A stretch of 30,059 nt of DNA from positions 1 through 30,059 of the forward strand of contig CAYNLG010000044.1 in the NCBI GenBank assembly GCA_964397995.1, given 5' to 3'. Under the pieces are notes generated by a model. The model made no database searches, was not told the origin of the DNA, and worked only from the letters and a program-made list of their open reading frames with translations. Each line of letters starts with the position of its first letter. Position 1 is the stretch's first letter. The DNA comes from CAYNLG01 sp964397995. Lineage in GTDB: Bacteria; Planctomycetota; Phycisphaerae; FEN-1346. The position numbers were made by a program, and so were the translations under genes. Shown piece by piece: positions 7,773 to 15,913 of this stretch.

Positions 7773-8420
7773 TCACCGCCGGCGTTTCCAGAGCTGCCAC
7801 CAGCGGCCCTTCCGGCGCCGGGCTTCCTGCTTCAGGGCCTTCTCGAACTCGCGCTGCTCCGGCGCGTCCACCCGCTGCAGGTCGTCCTTGGCCGGCAGCC
7901 GCGCCAGCATCGTCTCGATGCGCGGGCGCGTGAGCAGGTCCGGCGTCTCGGCGGCCACGTGGCGGCCGGCATCCGTCCAGAGGGCGTCCGCTGGGGCCGT
8001 CTCGGCCGCCGGCGGGAAGAACTTCAGCGCCTCCTCCAGGCATTGCCGCGCGTCCAGCAACGACTGGGCCTTCGCGACGGCGTCGCGGAGCCGCTCGATC
8101 CGCGCGAGGTAGAACCGGGCCAGCGTCATCCACTGGCCCAGGTCGATGGCCCGCGACGGCTCGTCCGTCGGGTTGACCTCGCGAACGGGCGCCGGCCGCG
8201 CCGCCTCCGGCCTCTGCCGCAGGGCGAAGGTGAATGTCCGCTCCGCCCCGCACCCCGGACAGGTCGCGTGGACTGGGTGGACCAGGCCGCCGCCCCCGGG
8301 CGCGGCCTGCTGGTCGCCCGTCCGCCAAGGCATGCCGCACGCGCACGGGTTGACCATCAGGTAGAAGTACTCTTCCTGGACGCTGTGCAGGGGGACGGCG
8401 TCGGCGGGCGGGTCGGCCAC
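7773..8420 (-). CDS. Hypothetical zinc-ribbon protein
   Basis: I start this 215-aa protein at GTG 8420, which has GAGGAG 7 nt upstream. Residues about 24-60 hold a CACG knuckle and a CPGCG knuckle, which together would bind one zinc. The middle (about 95-150) is helical, with YLARIERLRDAVAKAQSLLDAR. The C-terminus is strongly basic with Trp residues (RRRKGRWWQLWKRRR), which could bind nucleic acid or membrane lipid. I do not recognise the family. It is the last gene of a minus-strand run with the SAP-like protein (100-nt gap) and the lipoprotein. Confidence 0.8.
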   Translation of the reverse strand: MADPPADAVPLHSVQEEYFYLMVNPCACGMPWRTGDQQAAPGGGGLVHPVHATCPGCGAERTFTFALRQRPEAARPAPVREVNPTDEPSRAIDLGQWMTLARFYLARIERLRDAVAKAQSLLDARQCLEEALKFFPPAAETAPADALWTDAGRHVAAETPDLLTRPRIETMLARLPAKDDLQRVDAPEQREFEKALKQEARRRKGRWWQLWKRRR

Positions 8421-8520
8421 GGGGTCTCCTCGTCGCTCCCTCGGGTCGGCCCGCGGGCGCGGGCTCCGGCAGCACGTACGGATGAGCGGCGGGGATGTTT
8501 GGCGAAATCCGGCCGGGCGG

Positions 8521-8700
8521 CTACTTGCAGTCGTCGCGCCAGGCGCAGCCCGCCTGGCCGCACGTCTCGCTCTCGCCGCGATTGAAGCAGTCGCGGTTGC
8601 CCTCGGCCTGCTGAATCTCGCGGACCAGCGCTTCCTTGGTCTTGCGGCCGGTGGTGAGACCCAAGGCCTTGGCCTGGGCCCGGACTTGCGGCATCTTCAT
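8521..8700 (-). CDS. Small SAP-like helical protein (59 aa)
   Basis: ATG at 8700 to TAG at 8521-8523. The first 32 residues (MKMPQVRAQAKALGLTTGRK, then TKEALVREIQQA) match the two-helix SAP/Rho-N pattern 'MKM..VR..AK.LGI..GK..K..LIR.IQ.AEGN', a fold that often binds DNA or RNA. The second half has four cysteines (C39, C47, C52, C58), with CGQAGCAWRDDC at the end. It may form a small metal- or disulphide-stabilised knot. Similar short proteins occur widely in bacteria, from memory. A GGGGGAA ribosome site precedes the start. It lies 36 nt after the lipoprotein stop, so it is probably in the same transcript. Confidence 0.8.
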   Translation of the reverse strand: MKMPQVRAQAKALGLTTGRKTKEALVREIQQAEGNRDCFNRGESETCGQAGCAWRDDCK

Positions 8701-8736
8701 GCGCGGGTTCCCCCGGGGAGCGGCTGCCGCGTGCGG

Positions 8737-9861
8737 CTACTCGTCGGCGGGCGGCTCGCTCAGCTCGTCGGTCATGGTTGCTTCGTCGTCGGCGCCTTCC
8801 ATGGCCTCGCCCATGCCCTGGATCATGGCCTTCATCATCTCGCCCATGTCCATCACCTCGACGTCCGCCGGGGGCGAGTAGTCGAACACCGCCGTCGCGA
8901 TCGACGGGTTTGTGTCGATGTTCGACAGCGTCACCGTCTCGATGGGCGTGCCGGCGGCGTCCTGCGTCTGCCGCTTCCGCATCAGCCCGTCCTCGGTGCC
9001 GATCCAGATCAGCACCTTGGCGGCCTCGGCCCCCTGGCCTTTCGCGGTCCCCTCGAAGACCTTGCACGGCGTGCCGCCCACCGTGTCGTCACGCACGTCC
9101 GTGAACGTGTACTGCTGGGCGTGGGCCGTCAGGATATGCTCCGGCATCGGGGCAAACTCTTCCATCGGGCTCGGGCCGCTCATCGCCCCGCCCAAGGCGT
9201 TCATGTCGAACTTGACCACCGTCTGGACCAGGTCGGTGTTCGGGTCGCGGGCCTCCATCCAGAGGACCCCCTGGTTCATGACGACCGTCATCTCCATCTC
9301 GGTGCCGTTTGCGGCCCCCGTGCCGTCGATGCGCATCCGGTCGGGCAGGAGCATCTGGACGCGGCCGGCGGCGGGCTCGGGCATCGGCGGCCCGCCCGCG
9401 GCCCCGGGCGTCTCGGCCTTCTCCAGGGCGAAATCGAACGCCACCGCCTGGGTCGCCGGGGCTTTGCCGGCGAGCGCTTCGGCGGTCGCCCGCACCGCGT
9501 CCGGCAGGTCCGAGAGCGTCACTTGCCGCGCCGGCGCTCCGGCGCCCGCGGCCGGCTCGCCCGCGCCGCCCGTCCCCGCCTCGGCGGCGGGCACGTCCAC
9601 GTTGGCCGCCGACGGCTGGCGGACGTCGCCCAGGGGCGTCGCCTGGGGCAGCAGGCCGAGGGGGTTGCGGAACCGCTTCGACCCGTCCTCGGTCGTCTCG
9701 ACGCGGTACCCTTCGCGCGCCAGGTCCTCGTCAAGGGTTTCGGCGGCGCGGCTCTCGGCCGTCGTCATCGGGGCCGGAGCCCCCGCGTCCTCGCAACCGG
9801 CCAGGGCGGCCGCCACGAGGGCCAACCCGCCAAGAAACAGCGCACTGCGGTGCGTCGTCAT
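8737..9861 (-). CDS. LolA-like outer-membrane-type lipoprotein
   Basis: The 374-aa protein starts at ATG 9861 with GGAGG 8 nt upstream. Residues 1-22 are a lipoprotein signal peptide and the lipobox LAGC places the lipidated Cys at 23. Residues about 55-115 are a disordered Ala/Gly/Pro-rich linker. The C-terminal half looks like the LolA/LolB or DUF2092 beta fold that carries lipids: strands such as RVQMLLPDRMRIDG, TVVMNQGVLWMEARD, TPCKVFEGTAKG and ATAVFDYSPP. A Met/Glu-rich acidic tail (MDMGEMMKAMIQGMGEAMEG) ends the protein. It probably sits on the periplasmic face of a membrane. No LolCDE partner is nearby, so a direct LolA role is unproven. Confidence 0.85.
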   Translation of the reverse strand: MTTHRSALFLGGLALVAAALAGCEDAGAPAPMTTAESRAAETLDEDLAREGYRVETTEDGSKRFRNPLGLLPQATPLGDVRQPSAANVDVPAAEAGTGGAGEPAAGAGAPARQVTLSDLPDAVRATAEALAGKAPATQAVAFDFALEKAETPGAAGGPPMPEPAAGRVQMLLPDRMRIDGTGAANGTEMEMTVVMNQGVLWMEARDPNTDLVQTVVKFDMNALGGAMSGPSPMEEFAPMPEHILTAHAQQYTFTDVRDDTVGGTPCKVFEGTAKGQGAEAAKVLIWIGTEDGLMRKRQTQDAAGTPIETVTLSNIDTNPSIATAVFDYSPPADVEVMDMGEMMKAMIQGMGEAMEGADDEATMTDELSEPPADE

Positions 9862-9904
9862 CGCACGTCCTCCCGAACTGCGGATCCTACCTCCTTGTAC
9901 GAGA

Positions 9905-9932
9905 ATGGTACGAGGGCGCGGTGAATTTGCAA
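9905..9932 (-). promoter_or_regulatory. Promoter candidate for the lipoprotein gene
   Basis: Read on the minus strand: TTGCAA (9932-9927), 16-nt spacer, TACCAT (9910-9905). It lies between the kinase stop and the lipoprotein start, so the lipoprotein block may be transcribed separately from the kinase. Confidence 0.45.
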
Positions 9933-9980
9933 TCGAAATCCCCTGTCGCGCGGCCGTCACGGCGGCCCCGCGGGCCGGCC

Positions 9981-12785
9981 TCACTCCCCATCCAGCGCCG
10001 TCCGCAACGCCGCCGCCAACCCATCCCGCGAGAACGGCTTCTGCAGGAAGTGCATCCCGTCCGCCAGCACCCCGTGATGGGCCACGTGGTCCGCCGGGTA
10101 CCCCGAGATGAAGAGCGTCCGCAACCCCCGGTGTTGCCGCGCGACCGCCTTGGCCAGCGCCGCCCCGTTCATCTCCGGCATGATGACGTCGGTCACGAGC
10201 AGGTCGATGCGACCGTCGTACCCCTCGGCGGCCTCCATCGCCTCGTGCGGCGTCCGGGCGGCGAGCCCGGTGTAGCCCAGACCCGACACCAGCCGCTCGC
10301 TCAGCTCCAGGACCGACGCCTCCTCCTCCACCAGCAGCACGGTTTCGTGGCCGCGCGGCACGGCGGCGGGGCCCGTCTCCGGCGATGCCTCCTCGGCCTC
10401 TCCCCGGTAGCGTGGCAGGTACAGCTCGAACCGCGTGCCGCGCCCCGGCTCGCTCGTCACGCCGACGAACCCGCCGTTCTGCCGGATGACGCCATAGACG
10501 GTTGCGAGGCCGAGGCCGGCGCCCTGGCCGACGTCCTTGGTCGTGTAGAAGGGCTCGAAGATGTGGGCCAGCGTCTCGGCGTCCATGCCGCATCCCGTGT
10601 CCTCGATGCTCAGCATCACGTAGTCGCCCGGTTCGGCCTCGGCGTGGGCGGCGGCGATTGCGGCGTCCACATGCACGTTGTGGGCCTGGAGGGTGACGCG
10701 GCCGGCGTCGTCGATGGCACCACGGGCGTTCATGCACAGGTTCGCCAGCATCTGGTCGACCTGGGCCGGGTCGATTTTCACCGGCCACAGGGCCGCCCCG
10801 GGTTCCCAGACGAGGTCGACGTTCTCGCCGATGAGGCGGCGGAGCATGCGCATCGTGTCGCCTACCGTCTTGTTCAGGTCCAGCACGCGCGGCCGGGCCG
10901 TCTGGCGCCGCGCGAACGCCAGAAGCTGCCGCGTCAGGTCCGCCGACCGGCGTGCGGCGCGGCGGATGGCGTCGAGGTTCTCGCGGAGGGCGTCCGGGTC
11001 GTCGGGGGCCTGGAGGGCGAGTTCGGCGTTGCCGAGGATGACCGAGAGCATGTTGTTGAAGTCGTGGGCCACGCCCCCCGCCAGCCGCCCCACCGACTCC
11101 AGCTTCCGGGTCTGCACGAGCTGCTCCTGGAGGGCCTCGCGCTCGGCCTCGACCCGCTTGCGGGCGGTAATGTCCAGGCCGAACTCCGCGAAGCCGATCA
11201 CCCGGTCCCCGTCGCCATCGTCGAGAATCGGATACCCGCGGAGCAGCCACCAGCGGCCGTCGGGGGTCTGCTGCTCGCCCCGCGCCGGCATGCGCGTCTC
11301 CATGGCCGAGAGGACGGGGCAGTTCTCGCAGGGGGCGTCGCGGCCGTGCCAGATCGCGTAGCAGTGGCGCCCCACGAGGTCCTCGGGGGACGCGTCGACC
11401 GAGGCGGCCGAGGCCTGGTTGGCCCAGAGGACCCGCAGATCGGTATCGTAGTAGGCGACCATTTCGGACGTGGCTTCCAGGACCAGGTTCTTCTGCCGCT
11501 CGCTTTCGCGCAGCGCCGCTTCGGCCTGTTTCCGTTGCGTGATGTCCTGAAACGCCCCGCGCATGTGCACGCAGACGCCGTCCCGGTGGACGGGCTCGCC
11601 CTGGGCGCGGCACCAGATGCGTCTGCCGTCGGCGGTATGGCACCGGAGCTCCAGGTCGAACGGCGTGCCGTCCGCCACGGCCTGCTCGTAGGCGGTGCGC
11701 AGGATTTCCCGGTCTTCCGGCGGGTAGTAGTCCAAGTGTTCGTCCGGGCCGGGGGGCTCCTGGTCGTAGGGGATACCGACAATGTCGTACGTGGCCTCTG
11801 TCCAAACCGCCTTGCCGGTGGCCAGATCGTGATCCCAACCGCCGATCTTGCCGATGCGGCCCGTGGCCCGCAGAATGCGCTCGCTTTCCCGCAGGGCCGC
11901 TTCCGCCCGCTGCCGGGCCGTGATGTCCAGGGCCGTGAAGGTGACGCCCGCTGCCGGGTTGCCGGGGTCCACGTCGGTCGACGTGAGCAGGACGTCGCGG
12001 ACGCGGCCGTCCTTGCAGAGCCACCGTGTCTCGACGGTGCCCGTACCCGTCTCGGCGATCTGCCAGTACTTCTCGGTCCCGACGTACTCGTAGTCCGCCT
12101 CCGTCGGGTAGAGCCGCCGCGCGTCCTGCCCGACCAGCTCCTGCCGGCTGTAGCCGGTCATGGCGCAGATGCGGTCGTTGACCTCCAGGATGACCCGGTT
12201 GGCGACCAGGCCGATGCCGACCGGCGCGACGCGGAAGATGCTCTCGAGCCGCTCCTGGCTCTTGGCCAGGGCGGCCTCCGTCCGCTTCCGCTCCGTCGTG
12301 TCCAGGCCGATGCCCAAGACTTGGGCCGGACTGCCGTCCGGGTTCCGTGAGAGCACGACTTCCCACGTCCGGGCCCAGCGCGTGCTGCCGTCCTTGTGCC
12401 GAATCTGGTACTCGGCTTCGAAGACGCGGCCGTCGCGGTCGGCCAGGAGCGCCGCGTCGTGCTTGCGCAATCGCTCGCGCGCGTCCGGGTGGTAGATCGC
12501 CTCCAGCAGCGTCGGGCCGAGGGCCTGGATCTCGTCCAGGGTGTACCCAAGGTGGGCCTCGTAGGCCGGATTGCCGAAGATGGTCCGCTGTTCGTTGACG
12601 TCGTACACGAAGATGCCGACCGGCGCGATGGCGGCAATCCGTTCGAGGAAGGCCCGCGGCTCTTCCGGGGCCGTCTTGGCCGGCCCGTTGCCGCCGGGAT
12701 GTCCGTCGCGCAAGGCGGCGAGCGCCGCCTCCGCCTTTGCCAGGCGGCGGGCCAGTTCCTCGTACGAGAGCTTGGGTGCGGACAT
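9981..12785 (-). CDS. Soluble hybrid histidine kinase, four PAS domains plus receiver
   Basis: I start this 934-aa protein at ATG 12785 (MSAPKLSYEELARR); a GGGGGG tract lies just upstream. A short coiled coil (5-27) is followed by four PAS domains at about 45-165, 175-292, 300-420 and 435-545, joined by ITxRxRAEAAL-type helices. PAS 4 carries HCYAIWHGRDAPCENCP (474-490), a Cys-rich variant that might bind metal or sense redox. The HisKA domain has phospho-acceptor H574 in GGVAHDFNN. The ATPase has DTGCGM (729-734) and GAGLGLA (755-761). The C-terminal receiver has E820-E822, phospho-acceptor D866 and K916. There is no membrane segment, so it senses a cytoplasmic signal. No response regulator with an output domain is nearby, so the signal must go to an unlinked partner. 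Confidence 0.94.
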   Translation of the reverse strand: MSAPKLSYEELARRLAKAEAALAALRDGHPGGNGPAKTAPEEPRAFLERIAAIAPVGIFVYDVNEQRTIFGNPAYEAHLGYTLDEIQALGPTLLEAIYHPDARERLRKHDAALLADRDGRVFEAEYQIRHKDGSTRWARTWEVVLSRNPDGSPAQVLGIGLDTTERKRTEAALAKSQERLESIFRVAPVGIGLVANRVILEVNDRICAMTGYSRQELVGQDARRLYPTEADYEYVGTEKYWQIAETGTGTVETRWLCKDGRVRDVLLTSTDVDPGNPAAGVTFTALDITARQRAEAALRESERILRATGRIGKIGGWDHDLATGKAVWTEATYDIVGIPYDQEPPGPDEHLDYYPPEDREILRTAYEQAVADGTPFDLELRCHTADGRRIWCRAQGEPVHRDGVCVHMRGAFQDITQRKQAEAALRESERQKNLVLEATSEMVAYYDTDLRVLWANQASAASVDASPEDLVGRHCYAIWHGRDAPCENCPVLSAMETRMPARGEQQTPDGRWWLLRGYPILDDGDGDRVIGFAEFGLDITARKRVEAEREALQEQLVQTRKLESVGRLAGGVAHDFNNMLSVILGNAELALQAPDDPDALRENLDAIRRAARRSADLTRQLLAFARRQTARPRVLDLNKTVGDTMRMLRRLIGENVDLVWEPGAALWPVKIDPAQVDQMLANLCMNARGAIDDAGRVTLQAHNVHVDAAIAAAHAEAEPGDYVMLSIEDTGCGMDAETLAHIFEPFYTTKDVGQGAGLGLATVYGVIRQNGGFVGVTSEPGRGTRFELYLPRYRGEAEEASPETGPAAVPRGHETVLLVEEEASVLELSERLVSGLGYTGLAARTPHEAMEAAEGYDGRIDLLVTDVIMPEMNGAALAKAVARQHRGLRTLFISGYPADHVAHHGVLADGMHFLQKPFSRDGLAAALRTALDGE

Positions 12786-12949
12786 CGTACCCCCCGGTAC
12801 CGGAGACCATCGGTTGATCAGACATGGCTGCGCACCGCAACCACGCCTGCCTGTGCCCACGTCCTGCGTACGACGACATGCCCGGCAACTGTGCCCCGGA
12901 GGGTGAGCCGACGCGCAAAGCCACACAGCCCGCTCTGTCTGTCATTATA
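12786..12949 (-). promoter_or_regulatory. Long leader and -10 element of the histidine kinase gene
   Basis: A perfect TATAAT on the minus strand (12949-12944) predicts a start near 12937 and a leader of about 150 nt before ATG 12785. The -35 position is unconvincing. I see no known riboswitch in the leader. A short out-of-frame ATG (MSDQPMVSG...) overlaps the true start. Confidence 0.4.
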
Positions 12950-13061
12950 CCCGCACGCGGCCGGCCGCGCGGGGAAAAGCCGCGCGACGCGTTACCGGGG
13001 CCACCGCCGCGCAGCCACGCGGCGCGTCAGGCGTGTCGGTCCTCGTCCTCCCGGCCCGGGC

Positions 13062-13556
13062 CTACGCCCGGTCGACCTGCTGCTTGACGAAGGGCATCAG
13101 GCCGCCCGCCTCGATGATCGCCTGGACCTCGGCGCTGAACGGCGGGAACGAGAACGCGGCGCCCGTGGACGTGTTCGTGAGCGTGCCCGCCTCCAGGTCG
13201 ATCTCGAGGGTGTCGCCGTTCGAGGCGCCCTCGACGGCGTCCGGGCAGGTGACGATGGGCAGACCGATGTTGATGGCGTTGCGGAAGAAGATCCGCGCGA
13301 AGCTGGCCGCCACCACGCACGAGACCCCCGCGTGCTTGATCGCGATGGGGGCGTGCTCGCGGCTGGAGCCGCACCCGAAGTTCTGCCCGCCGACGATCAT
13401 GTCCCCCGGCTGCACCTTCTCGACGAACTCGGGGTCGGCGTCCTCCATGCAGTGGGCGGCCAGTTCCCGCGGGTCGGACGTGTTCAGGTACCGGGCCGGG
13501 ATGATCTCGTCGGTATTGACGTCGTCGCCGAAGACGTGGGCGCGGCCGGTGAGCAT
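13062..13556 (-). CDS. leuD: 3-isopropylmalate dehydratase small subunit (orphan)
   Basis: The 164-aa protein starts at ATG 13556 with AGGAG 6 nt upstream. Features of the aconitase swivel domain are clear: GRAHVFGDDVNTDEIIPARY near the N-terminus, GGQNFGCGSSREHAP in the middle, and SFARIFFRNAINIGLPIV. It pairs with the [4Fe-4S] large subunit LeuC to isomerise 2- and 3-isopropylmalate in leucine synthesis. The short length fits the archaeal-like LeuD class, which also includes homoaconitase and methylmalate/citraconate isomerase small subunits; without leuC nearby these cannot be told apart. No leuA, leuB or leuC is in the window. Confidence 0.93.
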   Translation of the reverse strand: MLTGRAHVFGDDVNTDEIIPARYLNTSDPRELAAHCMEDADPEFVEKVQPGDMIVGGQNFGCGSSREHAPIAIKHAGVSCVVAASFARIFFRNAINIGLPIVTCPDAVEGASNGDTLEIDLEAGTLTNTSTGAAFSFPPFSAEVQAIIEAGGLMPFVKQQVDRA

Positions 13557-13590
13557 GGCGGTCTCCTGGTCTGCGTGCGGTGTGCGGGAT

Positions 13591-13619
13591 ATGCTAGCAG
13601 GGCGGCTGGGGCGCGGCAA
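13591..13619 (-). promoter_or_regulatory. Promoter candidate for leuD
   Basis: On the minus strand TTGCCG (13619-13614), 17-nt spacer, TAGCAT (13596-13591). The predicted leader is about 30 nt, too short for a T-box or leader-peptide attenuator. Confidence 0.45.
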
Positions 13620-13807
13620 GGCGCCGGCGGGCCGGGCCGGCCGCGCTCAAAGGCCCAGGTCCCGCGGTCCCGGCGGCCGGGGCAACGCCAGCGGCGGGCG
13701 GGCCGGCATCGCCGGCGCGGCCACCCCGAGCGCCAGGGGGGCCTTCACCGCCGTTCGCGTCCGTCGCATTCGTCCCGCCGCCCCCCCCGTCCCCCGCGCG
13801 GGCGGCG

Positions 13808-14893
13808 TCACTCGCCTTCCGGCGAGGTGCCCTCCCGGTCCTCGACCTTGTCCGGGTCGGGCGCGTCCAGTTCGGCCAGGAGGTGGGCGCTGCGGAACGG
13901 CGGCCGGTCGCCGTCGGCGAAGAAGGCCACGATGCCCAGCCCCTTGAAATGCGTGCGGAACCCGGCATGCGCCTTCAGCACCGCCCGGGCCACCTGCTTG
14001 TTGTAGAGGGCCGTCGCGCGGGCCGAGCCCTTCCACTGGCCGCGAATCGCCACCACCGCGAACAGGCCTTCCACGTACGGCATACCGCCCACCGTCTGGA
14101 TCTCGACGGGTCCGTCCGGCCCCGCGACGGTGCCCACCGGCCGCTTGCCCAGGCCGAGGGTTTCTTCGAGCTTGGCCCGCACGGGGCCGAGCTGGGCGAC
14201 GCGGCCGGGGGTCCGGTACGCGGGCGACCCGCCCAGGCGTTCGGCCACCGCGAGCATGGCGGCCGCCACGAAGGGTCGCCCGGCCTCCAACTCCTTCCGA
14301 GCGGTCTTGATGGCCGCCTCGAAGTCCATCTCGCCCATCCTTGCCGGGAAGACCGCGAAGTCCGCCGCCCGCCACGCACTCTCCACCGGCCAGACCAGCA
14401 GGTGGGCCCGGTGCGGGATGCCGCGCCGGTCCTTCGCCTCGAACACCAGGTACGCCTGCTCGGGCTGCGACGAGCGGAGGCGGAAGAGCGACGGGGCCTC
14501 GTCGGTTTCGCCCGGCATCGTGACGGTGAACTGGACGACGGCCTGGTTGGTGTCGCGGATCTCGAAGCGGCGGCCGAGGACGAACCGCCACTCGGTGTCG
14601 AAGCGGAAGTCCTCCCGCAAGGCCTCCATCATGGCCGTGTTCCGCTGCCGCAACGCCGCCTTCTGCTCGTCCGGCAATTCCTCGTCCAGGACCATGAACC
14701 GGGGCTCGAAGGCCTCGCCGATGTCCAGCGCGTGCTTGACGAGCTTCACGACGTCGGCTTCGGCCGTTACCGGCTCGTTCGTCAGCCGCGCCGCTCCCGG
14801 GCCGTACTTGATCTTCTGGGCCCCGGCGGGGCCGGCCGCGACAGCGGCCAGGAAGGCGGCCAGGAGGCAGGGGGTGGTGCGTCGCGGAATCAT
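13808..14893 (-). CDS. Secreted protein of unknown function (361 aa)
   Basis: ATG 14893 follows GAGGGG by 7 nt. Residues 1-25 form a signal peptide (MIPRRTTPCLLAAFLAAVAA, cut after AGA before QKIKYG). The mature protein is a mix of helices and strands with no motif I recognise. It includes a conserved-looking charged helix (DEELPDEQKAALRQRNTAMM), strands EWRFVLGRRFEIRD and AVVQFTVTMPGE, and a C-terminal Asp/Glu-rich tail. It probably acts in the periplasm or outside the cell. It is transcribed divergently from the alpha/beta hydrolase. Confidence 0.8.
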   Translation of the reverse strand: MIPRRTTPCLLAAFLAAVAAGPAGAQKIKYGPGAARLTNEPVTAEADVVKLVKHALDIGEAFEPRFMVLDEELPDEQKAALRQRNTAMMEALREDFRFDTEWRFVLGRRFEIRDTNQAVVQFTVTMPGETDEAPSLFRLRSSQPEQAYLVFEAKDRRGIPHRAHLLVWPVESAWRAADFAVFPARMGEMDFEAAIKTARKELEAGRPFVAAAMLAVAERLGGSPAYRTPGRVAQLGPVRAKLEETLGLGKRPVGTVAGPDGPVEIQTVGGMPYVEGLFAVVAIRGQWKGSARATALYNKQVARAVLKAHAGFRTHFKGLGIVAFFADGDRPPFRSAHLLAELDAPDPDKVEDREGTSPEGE

Positions 14894-14944
14894 GGGGCAG
14901 CCCCTCGTATCCGTCCGGGCGGCCGCGCGGGCCGCGTTTGCATT

Positions 14945-14972
14945 ACCATACGATATCACTGCTCCGCCGCAA
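14945..14972 (-). promoter_or_regulatory. Promoter candidate for the secreted protein at 13.8-14.9 kb
   Basis: On the minus strand TTGCGG (14972-14967), 16-nt spacer, TATGGT (14950-14945), about 50 nt before ATG 14893. Confidence 0.4.
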
Positions 14973-15015
14973 GGCGCTTTCCGTCGCCGGCTGTCTTGGA
15001 CGCCTCGGTTCGGCC

Positions 15016-15045
15016 TTGATTCGCCCCCGCCCGCGCGGGTACCGT
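15016..15045 (+). promoter_or_regulatory. Promoter candidate giving a near-leaderless mRNA
   Basis: TTGATT (15016-15021), 18-nt spacer, TACCGT (15040-15045). The expected RNA start, about 7 nt further on, falls at or next to the A of ATG 15053. No purine-rich ribosome site precedes that ATG. Confidence 0.4.
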
Positions 15046-15052
15046 CGGCGCC

Positions 15053-15913
15053 ATGGTCGCCCCCGAAGACCGCACCTATCCTTCCGCCGACGGGTCGCCC
15101 CTGCCGATGCGGGTCTGGGCGCCCGACGGTCGCCCCGCGGCCACGCTTCTCAGCCTGCACGGCATCCAGAGCCACAGCGGCTGGTACGAGGTGTCGTCGC
15201 GGGCCCTCGCCGAGGCCGGCGCGTGTGTCTACCAGTTGGAGCGGCGCGGCAGCGGCTTGGACGAGGCCCACGAGCGCGGCCACGTGGACCGGGCCGAGAC
15301 GTGGATTGCCGACGTCGAGGCCGCCGCCGACCTCGCCGCCGCCGAGACCGGCCATGAGCGCGTCCACCTGATGGGCGTCAGTTGGGGCGGCAAGCTGGCC
15401 CTGGCATGCGGCGCGTACCGGCCGGCCCTTTACCGGAGCCTGGTCGTCGCGGCGCCGGGCCTCTTTACGCAGATCGACCTCGGGACGGCGACGAAGGCCC
15501 GGGTGGTCGCCTGCCTGGCCACGGGCAAGGAGACGGCGCGGTTTGCCATCCCGCTCCGGGCTCCGGCCCTGTTTACGGCGAACCCGGTGCGGCAGCGGTA
15601 CATCGCGGAGGACCCGCTGAGCCTGCGCGAGGTGACGGCCCGGTTCCTCTTTGAGAGCCGCCGCCTCGACCGCTATGCCCGCCGCGCCCGGCAGTGCCGC
15701 CTGCCCGTCCTGCTGGCCCTTGCCGGCCAGGACCGGATTACCGACAATGCCGTGACGCGGGCCTTCGTGAGCGCCATGCCGTCGGACCGCGCCAAGATCG
15801 TCACGTACCCCGAGGGGCACCACACCCTGGAGTTCGACCCGGCCCCGGCGGCGTACGTTCGGGACCTGGTCCGCTGGGTGGCGCCGCCCCGGGCGGAAGG
15901 GAGCGCCGCGTGA
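15053..15913 (+). CDS. Alpha/beta hydrolase (lysophospholipase-like)
   Basis: This 286-aa protein has the serine-hydrolase layout: LLSLHGIQSHSGWY (32-45, oxyanion HG), GVSWGG with nucleophile S110, AGQDRITD with D227, and PEGHHTLEF with H256 or H257. A lid region lies at about 140-200. It fits the Hydrolase_4/monoacylglycerol-lipase group that splits small acyl esters in the cytosol. No signal peptide is seen. No Shine-Dalgarno motif precedes ATG 15053, which supports leaderless translation from the promoter just upstream. Its TGA overlaps the GTG start of the EFR1-type gene (GTGA), so the two are translationally coupled. Confidence 0.92.
   Translation: MVAPEDRTYPSADGSPLPMRVWAPDGRPAATLLSLHGIQSHSGWYEVSSRALAEAGACVYQLERRGSGLDEAHERGHVDRAETWIADVEAAADLAAAETGHERVHLMGVSWGGKLALACGAYRPALYRSLVVAAPGLFTQIDLGTATKARVVACLATGKETARFAIPLRAPALFTANPVRQRYIAEDPLSLREVTARFLFESRRLDRYARRARQCRLPVLLALAGQDRITDNAVTRAFVSAMPSDRAKIVTYPEGHHTLEFDPAPAAYVRDLVRWVAPPRAEGSAA

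Noticed and set aside
8737..12945. 1402-codon open frame on the minus strand running through the histidine kinase
   Set aside because: Only the last 375 codons (from 9861) are the real lipoprotein. The rest is an Arg/Gly-rich shadow of the kinase in a wrong frame, caused by high GC.
12961..13040. Two short GC hairpins downstream of leuD on the minus strand
   Set aside because: They pair (GCGCGG/CCGCGC and CGCCGCG/CGCGGCG) but have no T tract; not called as terminators.
13647..13769. 40-codon minus-strand ORF between leuD and the secreted protein
   Set aside because: Pro/Ala/Arg-rich with no convincing ribosome site or motif; likely chance in GC-rich DNA.
13808..15823. 671-codon minus-strand frame extending over the alpha/beta hydrolase
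   Set aside because: The signal peptide begins at 14893; the extension is antisense to a clear serine hydrolase.
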